Below, one piece after another: positions 1-8,833 of a stretch of DNA of 64,000 nt (positions are counted from its first letter, which is position 1; the number at the start of each line of letters is the position of its first letter). Location of the stretch: NCBI RefSeq assembly GCF_004683865.2, contig NZ_CP038439.1, positions 908,501 to 972,500 of the forward strand. The letters run 5' to 3'. Position numbers and translations under genes: made by a program. The notes beneath the pieces were generated by a model, which saw nothing but the letters and a program-made list of their open reading frames with translations, ran no database searches and was not told the DNA's origin. This stretch comes from Paracoccus liaowanqingii (lineage in GTDB: Bacteria; Pseudomonadota; Alphaproteobacteria; Rhodobacterales; Rhodobacteraceae).

Positions 1-1
1 A

Positions 2-403
2 CGCCTGCGCCTGCGCGCCGCCGAGTTGCTGGCCTCCGAGATGCCGGTGGTCCTGCTGGGTGATTTCAACATCATCCCCGAGCCCCGCGACGCCGCCACC
101 CCCGAGGCCTGGACCGAGGACGCGCTGTTCCGGCCCGAAAGCCGCGCGGCCTTCCGCGCCATCGTCAACCAGGGCTGGACGGATGCGGTGCGCATCCGCG
201 ATCCGTGGTCCACGCGCGGGCCCTTCACCTTCTGGGACTATCAGGCGGGGGCGTGGAACCGCGACAACGGCATCCGCATCGACCACCTGCTGCTGTCGCC
301 GCAGGCCGCCGACCTGATGATCGAGACCGGCGTGGACCGCGACGCCCGCGCGGGCGAGAAGCCGAGCGACCATGTCCCGGTCTGGGTGCGCCTGGCCGCC
401 TAG
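2..403 (+). CDS. xth: Exodeoxyribonuclease III, C-terminal part (5' end outside window)
   Basis: The reading frame is open from the left edge, so the start lies upstream and only about 133 C-terminal residues are visible. It carries exonuclease III-type endonuclease/exonuclease/phosphatase motifs: LLGDFNIIPE (metal/catalytic Asp-Asn), TFWDYQAGAWNRDNGIRIDH with the catalytic region, and the terminal SDHVPVWV with the catalytic Asp-His pair. The family cleaves DNA 5' of abasic sites and degrades duplex DNA 3' to 5' in base-excision repair. The stop codon overlaps the stop of the convergent cation transporter. Family assignment is firm; the exact paralogue within the family cannot be told from the fragment. 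Confidence 0.9.
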   Translation, partial: RLRLRAAELLASEMPVVLLGDFNIIPEPRDAATPEAWTEDALFRPESRAAFRAIVNQGWTDAVRIRDPWSTRGPFTFWDYQAGAWNRDNGIRIDHLLLSPQAADLMIETGVDRDARAGEKPSDHVPVWVRLAA

Positions 404-1287
404 ATCACCAGCACGCCGGAATGCTTTGCCTTGTGCTCGGGCTCGACATGGATGGTCACCTGCGCGTCGGGCAGGCGGGCCATGATGCTGGCCTCGACCC
501 GGTCGCAGATGTCATGGGCATCGGCCACGGTCGTCTGCCCGTCCACAACCAGATGGAAGTCGATGAAGGTCACCGCGCCCGCATGGCGGGTGCGCAGGTC
601 ATGCGCCTCCAGCGCGCCGCTGGCCTTGTCCGAGATGATCTCGCGGATCACCGCCAGCGTGGTTTCCGGCACCGCCTCGTCCATCAGCCCCGACAGCGAC
701 GAGGCCATGACCTTCCAGCCCGACCACAGGATGTTGACCCCCACCAGCATCGCCAGAAGCGGATCCAGCACCGCCCAGCCCGTGGCGACGGCCAGCCCCA
801 CGCCCAGCAGCACCCCCGCCGAGGAGATGACGTCCGACAGCAGGTGCTTGCCATCCGCCACCAGCGCGGGGGATCGCAGCCGGCGCCCCTGCCGCAAGAG
901 CACCCCGCACCAGACCGCGTTCAGCACGCCCGCGCTGGCATTGATCGCCATGCCCAGGCCCGCATCCGCGATCTCGCGCGGGTTCTGGAAGGCGTGCCAG
1001 GCCTCGCGCAGGATCAGAAGCGCGGCCGAGATGATCAGCACCCCCTCCAGCACGGCGCTGAAGAACTCGGCCTTGTGATGCCCGTAGGGATGGCCCGGAT
1101 CGGCGGGGCGCTGCGCGACCTTGATCGCCACCAGCGCCGCCATCGCCGTCGCGACGTTGACGATGCTTTCCAGCGCGTCCGACAGCAGCGCGACCGACCC
1201 GGTCAGGCGCCAGGCCAGCGTCTTGAGCGCCAGCACGACCAGACCGACCAGAATGCTGCCGGCGGCGATTTTCAGACTGGTTGACAC
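400..1287 (-). CDS. Cation diffusion facilitator (CDF) family transporter
   Basis: An inner-membrane proton/divalent-metal antiporter, probably exporting Zn, Fe, Mn or similar. The first 200 residues are hydrophobic segments holding the family signatures LLSDALESIVNV near the N-terminus, HPYGHHKAEFFSA in the loop, and DGKHLLSDVISS, whose His/Asp residues form the transport site. The last ~80 residues form the cytoplasmic CDF dimerisation domain (VTFIDFHLVVDG, VTIHVEPEHKAKH). I chose the GTG at 1287 (VSTSLKIAAG) because an AAGGGGA ribosome site lies about 9 nt upstream; an ATG at 1332 would add a non-conserved polar tail. About 295 aa, a normal family length. The metal specificity cannot be read with confidence. 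Confidence 0.88.
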   Translation of the reverse strand: MSTSLKIAAGSILVGLVVLALKTLAWRLTGSVALLSDALESIVNVATAMAALVAIKVAQRPADPGHPYGHHKAEFFSAVLEGVLIISAALLILREAWHAFQNPREIADAGLGMAINASAGVLNAVWCGVLLRQGRRLRSPALVADGKHLLSDVISSAGVLLGVGLAVATGWAVLDPLLAMLVGVNILWSGWKVMASSLSGLMDEAVPETTLAVIREIISDKASGALEAHDLRTRHAGAVTFIDFHLVVDGQTTVADAHDICDRVEASIMARLPDAQVTIHVEPEHKAKHSGVLVI

Positions 1288-1416
1288 AGGTTCGGTCCCC
1301 TTGTCGCTTCCACGATCCGGTCCGGCCAGCATCTGTCAGAAGCGGTGCCCCGTGCCAAGCGGGCATGGCGTGTTTCTGCCGGTCCCGGCCACCGACCGCT
1401 CCGGCACGGGTTTTTG

Positions 1417-1434
1417 ATTGACTGATCACTCAAT
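1417..1434. promoter_or_regulatory. BetI-like/TetR-type palindromic operator candidate
   Basis: The 18-base sequence ATTGACTGATCACTCAAT is a near-perfect palindrome: 16 of 18 positions are symmetric, with a TGATCA core and ATTGA/TCAAT arms. It sits in the 293-bp gap between the leftward metal exporter and the rightward BCCT-like transporter, about 150 bp before the latter. The arms resemble the choline-responsive BetI operator as I remember it, which would fit a transporter of the choline/betaine family. No other feature is evident in this intergenic stretch. Confidence 0.5.
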
Positions 1435-1580
1435 TCATATCAAGCTTAGGGCATCAAACAATGCTGCGGCGCGACAGGGCCGCGCCGGTGGCGATCCGGC
1501 AGCCCCGGCGCCGCGCGCGGGGCTGTGCCCCGGCGGGACATCGCGGCGCCCATCATTCGGACGACGAAGAAGGATCGCCC

Positions 1581-2726
1581 ATGACGCCCATCATCACCGT
1601 CGCCTATCTCAGCGTGCTGGCCTGCGCGCTGTTCGTCCTGATCCGCTGGCCCCGCCTGCGGCTGCAGGGTGAAGAGCCCGTCGGCCTGTTCACCCTGATC
1701 GCGCTGCTGTTCACCGCGGGCCTCGACATGGGGCTGGTCATGCTGCCCCTGGCCGAGTTTCCCATCTATGAAGGCGACCCGGCCTTCGGCTTCACCAATG
1801 CCCTGGCGGTCGAGTTCGGCATGTGGGGGCCCCTGGTCTGGCTGATGTATTTCGTCGCCACCTTCTATTTCATCGTGCTGGAGCCGCGCCTGTTGCTGTT
1901 CCAGATCCCGGCGGTCAAGTGGATCTACAACCTGACGATCATCGCGACCTGCTCCTTCACCTGCTACCTGTTCATGTCGAACCTGCCCACCTACGCGCCC
2001 GACCTGTCGCAGGGCGCGGTCTGGGCGCTGGTCGTGGGGGTGATCGCCACGGCGGTCATCTCCAGCGGGAACATGGTGGTGATGAAATGGCTGGCGATCG
2101 CGTCCAGCTATGGCTTCGGGATGCTGGCCTTCACCGCGCTGGCGATGATCGCCTTCGTCTACAGCCGGGTGGATCTTGGCGATTTCACCCGCAATATCGG
2201 GCTTCTGTCAGATTATTTCCTGCATCTGCCGCGCTTCGCGGTGCCCATCGCGGACTATCACGAGTTCTACCTGTTCTGGTGGTTCGCCTGGTCGATCATG
2301 ATCGGGCAGTTCGTCGCGCGATTCGTGGGCGGGATGCAGGTCTGGCAGCTGGCGCTGGCCATGGTGGCGCTGCCCGCGATTCTCCTGGGGCTGTGGTTTT
2401 CGGTCCTCTTCGTCTATCACCAGGGAGGCGTCACGATCCCCGGCTGGCTGAACTGGTTCATGATCTCGGTCGGCGTGGTCTTCGTCATCAACTCGCTGGA
2501 CAGCCTGATCCGGCTGTATTCCGCCAATCTGGGCTGGTCGCGCGAGAAGCTGGGCGACCGCGGCTATTACCCGCTGCATTTCGCCCTGCAACTGGCTCTG
2601 GTCGGGGCCTACGTCTTCACGCCCTTCCAGATCCAGTGGGTCGGGCTGATCGTCGCCGGGCTCTATGGGCTGGTCTATCTGCTGCTGGCCCGCAGGCTGG
2701 CGCGGCTGGACGGGATCGGCGCATAG
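1581..2726 (+). CDS. Divergent, short BCCT-like membrane transporter
   Basis: A polytopic membrane protein of about 381 aa with roughly 10 hydrophobic segments. Two stretches resemble betaine/choline/carnitine transporters (BCCT): an N-terminal block around GLDMGLVMLPLAEFPIYEGD, like the BCCT G-x-G-x-G / aEP region, and FYLFWWFAWSIMIGQFVARF, like the family WW.sW.pFvG.FiAR signature. Typical BCCT proteins exceed 500 aa, so this one lacks the usual first helices and C-terminal extension. The start at 1581 follows an AAGAAGGA ribosome site; an upstream ATG at 1461 has none and would add an Arg-rich tail. The palindrome at 1417-1434 supports a choline/betaine-type substrate, but this is inference. 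Confidence 0.55.
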   Translation: MTPIITVAYLSVLACALFVLIRWPRLRLQGEEPVGLFTLIALLFTAGLDMGLVMLPLAEFPIYEGDPAFGFTNALAVEFGMWGPLVWLMYFVATFYFIVLEPRLLLFQIPAVKWIYNLTIIATCSFTCYLFMSNLPTYAPDLSQGAVWALVVGVIATAVISSGNMVVMKWLAIASSYGFGMLAFTALAMIAFVYSRVDLGDFTRNIGLLSDYFLHLPRFAVPIADYHEFYLFWWFAWSIMIGQFVARFVGGMQVWQLALAMVALPAILLGLWFSVLFVYHQGGVTIPGWLNWFMISVGVVFVINSLDSLIRLYSANLGWSREKLGDRGYYPLHFALQLALVGAYVFTPFQIQWVGLIVAGLYGLVYLLLARRLARLDGIGA

Positions 2727-2740
2727 GCACCCGAACGCGA

Positions 2741-2769
2741 AAGGCGCTGCCCCGGTCCGGGACGGCGCC
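2741..2769. terminator. Imperfect hairpin between convergent genes
   Basis: GGCGC (2743-2747) pairs with GCGCC (2765-2769) around a GC-rich partly paired core, between the stops of the transporter and the CsbD-like gene. There is no T-tract, so it is only a weak bidirectional terminator candidate. Confidence 0.35.
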
Positions 2770-2798
2770 ATGCCACGGATCGCCCGGCGTCGCGGCGG

Positions 2799-3131
2799 TC
2801 AGCCGTCGTTGCGGTCGGAATCGTCGCCGAAGCGGGCATCGTCCGAGAACTCGTCCTCGCCCTCGCCCACGAACTTGGCCGACAGCGCGATCGAGTGGTT
2901 GTCATGGACCGGGTCCATCACGACATCCGACGGGATCTCGCCCACCAGCCATTCGCGCAGCTCCTCGCGGATCTCCTCGGGCTCCTGGCCGGTGGCCTCG
3001 GCCAGATAGGTCACGAAGGCGCGCTGGTCGCCGTCGACCTCGTCAAGATCGGCCTCGTCGGCCTCGGGCCACTTGTCGATGATCGCTTCGTAGAAGGCCG
3101 ACCAGTTTTCCTGCACATGGTGCCATTTCAT
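2799..3131 (-). CDS. CsbD-like small acidic protein
   Basis: A 110-residue acidic protein. The first ~70 residues follow the CsbD-like pattern: MKWHHVQENWSAFYEAIIDKW, then a DLDEVDGD turn and TGQEPEEIREEL helix, like the general-stress CsbD/YjbJ family whose biochemical role is unknown. The tail is very rich in Asp and Glu. The ATG at 3131 overlaps the stop of the preceding entericidin gene (TGATG) and is preceded by AGGAGG six bases upstream, inside that gene's last codons. A longer frame to 3251 only reads through the entericidin gene out of frame. Likely translationally coupled and stress-related. Confidence 0.72.
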   Translation of the reverse strand: MKWHHVQENWSAFYEAIIDKWPEADEADLDEVDGDQRAFVTYLAEATGQEPEEIREELREWLVGEIPSDVVMDPVHDNHSIALSAKFVGEGEDEFSDDARFGDDSDRNDG

Positions 3132-3262
3132 CAGTAACCTCCTGTCGGCAGGCCGCCCTGGAACCAGCGCGCTGCCCCTGTGATGTCCTCGCCGACGCCG
3201 GCGACGGTGTTGCATCCTGCCAAAACGGTGCAGGCCAGCATTGTAACCCAAAACATGCGCAT
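3131..3262 (-). CDS. Entericidin EcnA/B family lipoprotein
   Basis: A 43-residue gene. It encodes a hydrophobic signal with the lipobox LAGC (Cys-17), followed by NTVAGVGEDIT, the hallmark of entericidin lipoproteins, which in enterobacteria are small stress-induced antidote/toxin membrane peptides. The C-terminus GLPTGGY is short. Its ATG overlaps the stop of the solute-binding protein by one base (TGATG), and its own stop overlaps the start of the CsbD-like gene the same way, so all three are probably one coupled transcript. A second in-frame ATG at 3256 is also possible. Function here (toxin, envelope stress or neither) is not shown by sequence. Confidence 0.8.
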   Translation of the reverse strand: MRMFWVTMLACTVLAGCNTVAGVGEDITGAARWFQGGLPTGGY

Positions 3263-5118
3263 CAGTTCGTCTCCTGCCACCAGACTTCGGGCAGAAAGCC
3301 CGGCCAGTCTCCGTAAATGGGAATATTCTCGGGATATGTCAGATCGGCGGCATGCGCCAGCCGCGACACGGGCGAGAAGCTGACCGGGATGACATAGCGT
3401 CCCGCCGTCAGCACCCGGTCCAGCGCCTGCACGGCGGCGGTGAACGCTTCGGCGGTCTCGGAGGCCACCATCGCGTCGATCATCGCGTCGGCGGCGGGGC
3501 TGTCCATGCCCATCCAGTTGCGGCTGCCGGGCGTCGTCACCCCGTCGCGGCCCCAGTAGAGCCGCTGCTCGTTGCCCGGAGACAGCGACAGCCCGCGTTC
3601 GTACCAGGTCATGTCGAACTGGTAGTTGTTGGTGCGTTCCACATATTGCGCGGCATCGGTCAGTGTCACGCGCGGGGTGATGCCCAAGGGGCGCAGCGCC
3701 TCGACATAGATGTTCACGATCTGGCGCACCTCGGAGCCGCTGCGCATGGCGGTGCCGTTCTGGTTCAGCAGGATCTCGAAGGAAAAGGGCTGGCCCTGGT
3801 CGTCGCGCAGCTGGCCGTCCTGGATGGTCCAGCCCGCCTCGGCCATCAGCGCCATCGCGCGGCGGATGGCGGCGCGGTCCATGGCGCGGGCATCCCCCTC
3901 GGGCAGGGAATACCCCTCCAGCGCGCCGGGGGGCAGGCTTGCGGCATGCGGTTCCAGCAGGGCGGCCACCGGGCCCGTGGCGGGGCCGTGGTCCATGCCC
4001 AGCACCGAATTCGAGAAATACGAGGTGATGCGCGGATCGGCCCCGCCGTTCAGGGTCTGGTTGATGAAGCGGAAGTTGAACATCTCGATCATCGCTTGGC
4101 GCACGCGCCAGTCGGCGAAGATCGGGTTGCGGGTGTTCATCGCCAGCCCCACGATCCCCGAAGGACGTTCGTTCGGGATTTCCGAGGTGACGACCTCGCC
4201 GCGCGCGACCAAGGGAAAGTCGTACTCGGTCGCCCAGTTCTGCGCCGACAGCTCGCGCCAGACGGTGACCTCGCCGGCCTTGAACGCCTCGAACATGGCA
4301 TTGGCGTCGCCAAAATAGTCATAGCGGATCACGTCGAAATTGTTCACCCCGGCCATCAGCGGCAGGTCGCGGCCCCAATAGTCGGGATTGCGGCGAAAGC
4401 TGATCGCGCGGCCCGGATCGACCTGGTCAATGACATAGGCGCCGCTGCCGATCGGCGGCTCCAGCCCCGACTCGGCAAAGTCCTGCCCCTCCCATTGCGC
4501 CTTCTTCAGGATAGGGCGCAGGCCCATCAGCAGGGGCAGTTCGCGGTCCGGCTCGGTGAAGGTCAGCCGGATGCCGCGCGCGCCGGCGGGCTCGATCCGG
4601 GCGACCTTGGACCAGGCGCTGTGATAGCGGGGATGGCCTTGGGTCCCGAGCGTCTCGTAGGACCAGATCACGTCCTCGACGGTGACCGGGCTGCCGTCGG
4701 AAAAGCGCGCCTCGGGGCGCAGCACGAACTCGACCCAGGTCCGGTCGGGGGCGACCTCGACCGTTTCGGCCAGCAGGCCATACAGCGTGAAGGGCTCGTC
4801 GATGGACCGCATCATCAGCGATTCGGTCACATGCACGCCCACGCCCCATGCGGCGTTTCCCTTGAGAACCCAGGGTTTGAGGGAATCAAAACCGCCCGGT
4901 TCGGCCATCCGAATCGTGCCGCCCTGCGGCGCGTCGGGATTGGCATAGGGCAGATGCGCGAATCCCTGGGGAAGGGCAGGTTCTCCATAGATTGCAAGAC
5001 CATGGGCAGGTTCGGCAAGGCTTGCCAGAGGCATTGCTGCAACACCGGCTGCCACGACCCCCAGACCCGCGACAAGGCCTTTAAGCACGTGATTGTTCAG
5101 CTTTTCGAAGATTCGCAT
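3262..5118 (-). CDS. Extracellular solute-binding protein, family 5 (YejA-like)
   Basis: A 618-aa periplasmic substrate-binding protein for an oligopeptide/microcin C-type ABC importer. There is an N-terminal signal segment (VLKGLVAGLGVVAAGVAAM ... SLAEP). The mature start HGLAIYGEPALPQGF and YANPDAPQGGTIR are typical of the YejA subgroup, followed by SBP_bac_5 motifs (RFSDGSPVTVEDVIWSYE, ISFRRNPDYWG). No cognate permease or ATPase genes lie next to it, so the partner is elsewhere or it works with another Opp-like system. It heads a coupled run with the entericidin and CsbD-like genes. Confidence 0.88.
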   Translation of the reverse strand: MRIFEKLNNHVLKGLVAGLGVVAAGVAAMPLASLAEPAHGLAIYGEPALPQGFAHLPYANPDAPQGGTIRMAEPGGFDSLKPWVLKGNAAWGVGVHVTESLMMRSIDEPFTLYGLLAETVEVAPDRTWVEFVLRPEARFSDGSPVTVEDVIWSYETLGTQGHPRYHSAWSKVARIEPAGARGIRLTFTEPDRELPLLMGLRPILKKAQWEGQDFAESGLEPPIGSGAYVIDQVDPGRAISFRRNPDYWGRDLPLMAGVNNFDVIRYDYFGDANAMFEAFKAGEVTVWRELSAQNWATEYDFPLVARGEVVTSEIPNERPSGIVGLAMNTRNPIFADWRVRQAMIEMFNFRFINQTLNGGADPRITSYFSNSVLGMDHGPATGPVAALLEPHAASLPPGALEGYSLPEGDARAMDRAAIRRAMALMAEAGWTIQDGQLRDDQGQPFSFEILLNQNGTAMRSGSEVRQIVNIYVEALRPLGITPRVTLTDAAQYVERTNNYQFDMTWYERGLSLSPGNEQRLYWGRDGVTTPGSRNWMGMDSPAADAMIDAMVASETAEAFTAAVQALDRVLTAGRYVIPVSFSPVSRLAHAADLTYPENIPIYGDWPGFLPEVWWQETN

Positions 5119-5202
5119 CGCCCGCCGCCCCGCCGTTTCTTGTTTGGCCGCATTATCAACAGGCTTGACCGGCGGGCGTCAACCGACGCTGGAAGATCGC
5201 TG

Positions 5203-5231
5203 TTGGCCTCGCGCGGTTCCTCGCGTATAAA
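5203..5231 (+). promoter_or_regulatory. Sigma-70-type promoter for a candidate small RNA
   Basis: TTGGCC (5203-5208) and TATAAA (5226-5231) are separated by exactly 17 bases, in the gap between the leftward solute-binding gene and the rightward bdhA. The predicted start is near 5238, which places two hairpins and a terminator downstream. Confidence 0.55.
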
Positions 5232-5237
5232 CAGGAC

Positions 5238-5313
5238 ACTGCTCGATAGGTTTCTTGCCTGTATGAAACCTGCCTCATGACTTGCGCCCGCCTTGTGCGG
5301 GCGCCTTTTTTTT
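5238..5313 (+). ncRNA. Candidate small RNA (about 75 nt)
   Basis: A self-contained transcription unit without an open reading frame. After the promoter at 5203-5231 there is a perfect 7-bp hairpin, AGGTTTC (5248-5254) pairing with GAAACCT (5265-5271) around a 10-base loop. A short single-stranded linker follows, then a strong rho-independent terminator. Two hairpins with a U-tail is the usual shape of bacterial trans-acting sRNAs. I do not recognise the family. It could instead be an attenuated leader of bdhA, whose start is 75 bases further on. Confidence 0.5.
5284..5313 (+). terminator. Rho-independent terminator
   Basis: GCGCCCGC (5284-5291) and GCGGGCGC (5297-5304) form a perfect 8-bp stem with a 5-base loop, followed by C and a run of eight T. 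No protein gene ends upstream on this strand, so it most likely ends the candidate small RNA, or acts as an attenuator before bdhA. Confidence 0.85.
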
Positions 5314-5388
5314 CCGATGCTGCGGCTGCAAGACCGACCCGGGATGCGTCCCGCGGGCCCGGTCCAGAGGCAAGGCGAGGAGCAGCCG

Positions 5389-6171
5389 ATGTTCGAGACA
5401 TTCCTGAAGGGCAAGACGGCCGTCGTGACCGGATCCAATTCCGGCATCGGCCTGGGCGTGGCCGAGCGCTTGGCGCGGGCGGGGGCCGACGTGGTCCTGA
5501 ACAGCTTTTCCGACACCGACGAGGATCATGCGCTGGCCCGGAAGATGGCGGCGGACCATGGCGTCACCGTCCGCTACATCCAGGCCGACATGTCCAAGGG
5601 CGAACAGTGCCGCGCACTGATCGAAAAGGCGGGCGCCTGCGATATCCTGGTCAACAATGCGGGCATCCAGCATGTCGCCGCGATCCCGGATTTCCCGGCC
5701 GAGAAATGGGACGCGATCATCGCCATCAACCTGACCTCGGCCTTCCACACCACGGCGGCGGCGCTGCCGATGATGCGGGCGGCGGGATGGGGACGGGTGA
5801 TCAACATCGCCTCGGCCCACGGGCTGACGGCCAGCCCCTACAAATCCGCCTATGTCGCGGCCAAGCACGGCATCGTCGGCCTGACCAAGGTGACGGGCCT
5901 GGAGACCGCGCGCGAGGCGATCACCGCCAACGCGATCTGCCCGGGCTACGTGCTGACCCCGCTGGTGGAGGCGCAGATCCCCGACACGATGAAGAAATAC
6001 GACATGGATCGCGAGGAGGTGATCGAGAAGGTGCTGCTGGAGCGCCAGCCCTCCAAGGATTTCGCCACGACCGACCAGCTGGGCGACACCGCCGTCTTCC
6101 TGTGCAGCGGTGCCGCGGCGCAAATCACCGGCACCACGATCAGCGTCGACGGGGGCTGGACCGCACTCTGA
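5389..6171 (+). CDS. bdhA: 3-hydroxybutyrate dehydrogenase
   Basis: A 260-aa short-chain dehydrogenase that interconverts D-3-hydroxybutyrate and acetoacetate with NAD, in polyhydroxybutyrate turnover and ketone-body use. The Rossmann glycine motif GSNSGIGLG is near the N-terminus, then NNAGIQH, the catalytic Ser in NIASAHG, and YVAAKHG with the catalytic Tyr-Lys. The C-terminal RQPSKDF and GGWTAL are typical of this subfamily. The ATG at 5389 follows a GGCGAGGAG ribosome site. Possibly transcribed through or from the sRNA region upstream. Confidence 0.92.
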   Translation: MFETFLKGKTAVVTGSNSGIGLGVAERLARAGADVVLNSFSDTDEDHALARKMAADHGVTVRYIQADMSKGEQCRALIEKAGACDILVNNAGIQHVAAIPDFPAEKWDAIIAINLTSAFHTTAAALPMMRAAGWGRVINIASAHGLTASPYKSAYVAAKHGIVGLTKVTGLETAREAITANAICPGYVLTPLVEAQIPDTMKKYDMDREEVIEKVLLERQPSKDFATTDQLGDTAVFLCSGAAAQITGTTISVDGGWTAL

Positions 6172-6228
6172 CCGAAACCTGTCCGCAATTCAGCGGGTTA
6201 TGCCATCGATGGCAACAGGGAGACGGTC

Positions 6229-6306
6229 ATGAAGGGTATTGGCGCTTGGTTTCTGGGGGTCCCGGTCGTGGTGATCGTGATCCTCTACGTGCTCGGCATC
6301 TTCTGA
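6229..6306 (+). CDS. Small single-pass membrane protein (25 aa)
   Basis: A 25-residue open frame behind a GGGAG ribosome site. It encodes MKGIGAWFLG followed by an uninterrupted hydrophobic helix rich in Val and Ile, ending YVLGIF. The shape is that of a one-helix inner-membrane microprotein; I have an impression that very similar peptides recur in alphaproteobacteria but cannot verify it here. It lies 57 bp after bdhA on the same strand and is followed by a hairpin. Confidence 0.55.
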   Translation: MKGIGAWFLGVPVVVIVILYVLGIF

Positions 6307-6317
6307 TGCAGCAGGGG

Positions 6318-6337
6318 CGCCCCGCGATGGCGGGGCG
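6318..6337. terminator. Hairpin between convergent genes
   Basis: CGCCCCGC (6318-6325) pairs perfectly with GCGGGGCG (6330-6337) around a 4-base loop, between the small membrane protein gene and the convergent host-attachment-family gene. The downstream T content is poor, so it is a probable bidirectional terminator of moderate strength. Confidence 0.6.
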
Positions 6338-6352
6338 TCCTTCGGACCGGGA

Positions 6353-6733
6353 TCAGAGCAGGCTGTTCTGGATCGCCTGAATGTCCGCATTCGTCAGCGT
6401 CTTCGCGATCTCCTTGCGCAGCCGCAGCTGCAGCTCCTTGTGATAATGCTTGCGCATCACGCCAAGCGTCGAGGGATCGGCGATGATGGCGATGTCCTCC
6501 AACCGGTTCTTCAGGACCATCGCGTTTAGGTGGCGCGTCAGCTGCAGGGCGAACCCGGCCTCTTCCGCATCGCGGGGCGAGATCTCGTCCAGCTGGGCCG
6601 TCGGACCCGAGGTCAGGCTGTCCGGGGTGACCTTCTCGGTTTCCGTCAGTTCCAGCCCGTGCTTGGCGATGTTGCGGAAGATGGTGGCAGAGTGGCCGTC
6701 CGCGACGACCACCACAGCGTTGTGGGGCAGCAT
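6353..6733 (-). CDS. Host attachment family protein (baeRF/eRF1-like fold)
   Basis: A 126-aa soluble protein starting MLPHNAVVVVADGHSATIFR. It has the pattern of the host attachment protein family named after a plant-associated bacterium and later grouped with bacterial eRF1-like (baeRF) domains. A conserved central block, EEAGFALQLTRHLNAMV, is followed by a predicted alpha/beta segment (IAIIADPSTLGVMRKHYHK). The name is historical: no role in adhesion follows from the sequence, and an RNA- or ribosome-related role is equally possible. It stands alone between two minus-strand genes. Confidence 0.72.
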   Translation of the reverse strand: MLPHNAVVVVADGHSATIFRNIAKHGLELTETEKVTPDSLTSGPTAQLDEISPRDAEEAGFALQLTRHLNAMVLKNRLEDIAIIADPSTLGVMRKHYHKELQLRLRKEIAKTLTNADIQAIQNSLL

Positions 6734-6785
6734 TGTCAGCTCCTTCTATGTCTGCTCGGCGCTGCTCAACGCACGCTAGGGCAGG

Positions 6786-8410
<1,625 letters not shown>

Positions 8411-8418
<8 letters not shown>

Positions 8419-8719
8419 GACGATGGAAACCCCCGAGCACCGGCTGAAACGCCTGCACATGCGCAGCTGGCGGCGCGGCATGAAGGAGATGGACCTGATC
8501 CTGGGCCATTTCGCGGATGAGTGCCTGGCCGAGCTGAACGCCGCCGATCTGGACCTCTACGAGCGGATGCTGGGCGAGAACGATCAGGACCTGTACCTGT
8601 GGGTGACCGCGCAGATGGGCCAGGACGAGGCCCCCGACCGCGGCGCGCCCGACATCCTGGTGCCGATGCTGGACCGGGTCGCCGCGCATGCAGTCGCCCG
8701 CTTCTCGGAAAATCCGTAA
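8411..8719 (+). CDS. sdhE: Succinate dehydrogenase assembly factor SdhE (DUF339)
   Basis: A 102-aa SdhE/SDHAF2 homologue that promotes covalent FAD attachment to succinate dehydrogenase subunit A. The signature RSWRRGMKEMDLILGHF contains the conserved Arg-Gly (RG) surface needed for flavinylation. It is followed by a helical segment, DLYERMLGENDQDLYLWV, typical of the five-helix family. The length is normal, with a slightly extended C-terminus. It starts inside the last codons of the XRE gene. No sdh genes are in the window. Confidence 0.9.
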
Positions 8720-8833
8720 AATCCAAGCGAACGGCGCGGTGAAACGCGCTGTTTTCGATGCAAAATTAACCGGGTCTTGTGCTTTCCCCTGCAAAAGTCG
8801 GGTCAGACGAACAGGACAGGACGACCCGCCGCC

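Noticed and set aside
1461-1580. Upstream ATG for the BCCT-like transporter
   Set aside because: Adds an Arg/Pro-rich tail without a ribosome site; 1581 has AAGAAGGA and starts directly at a membrane helix.
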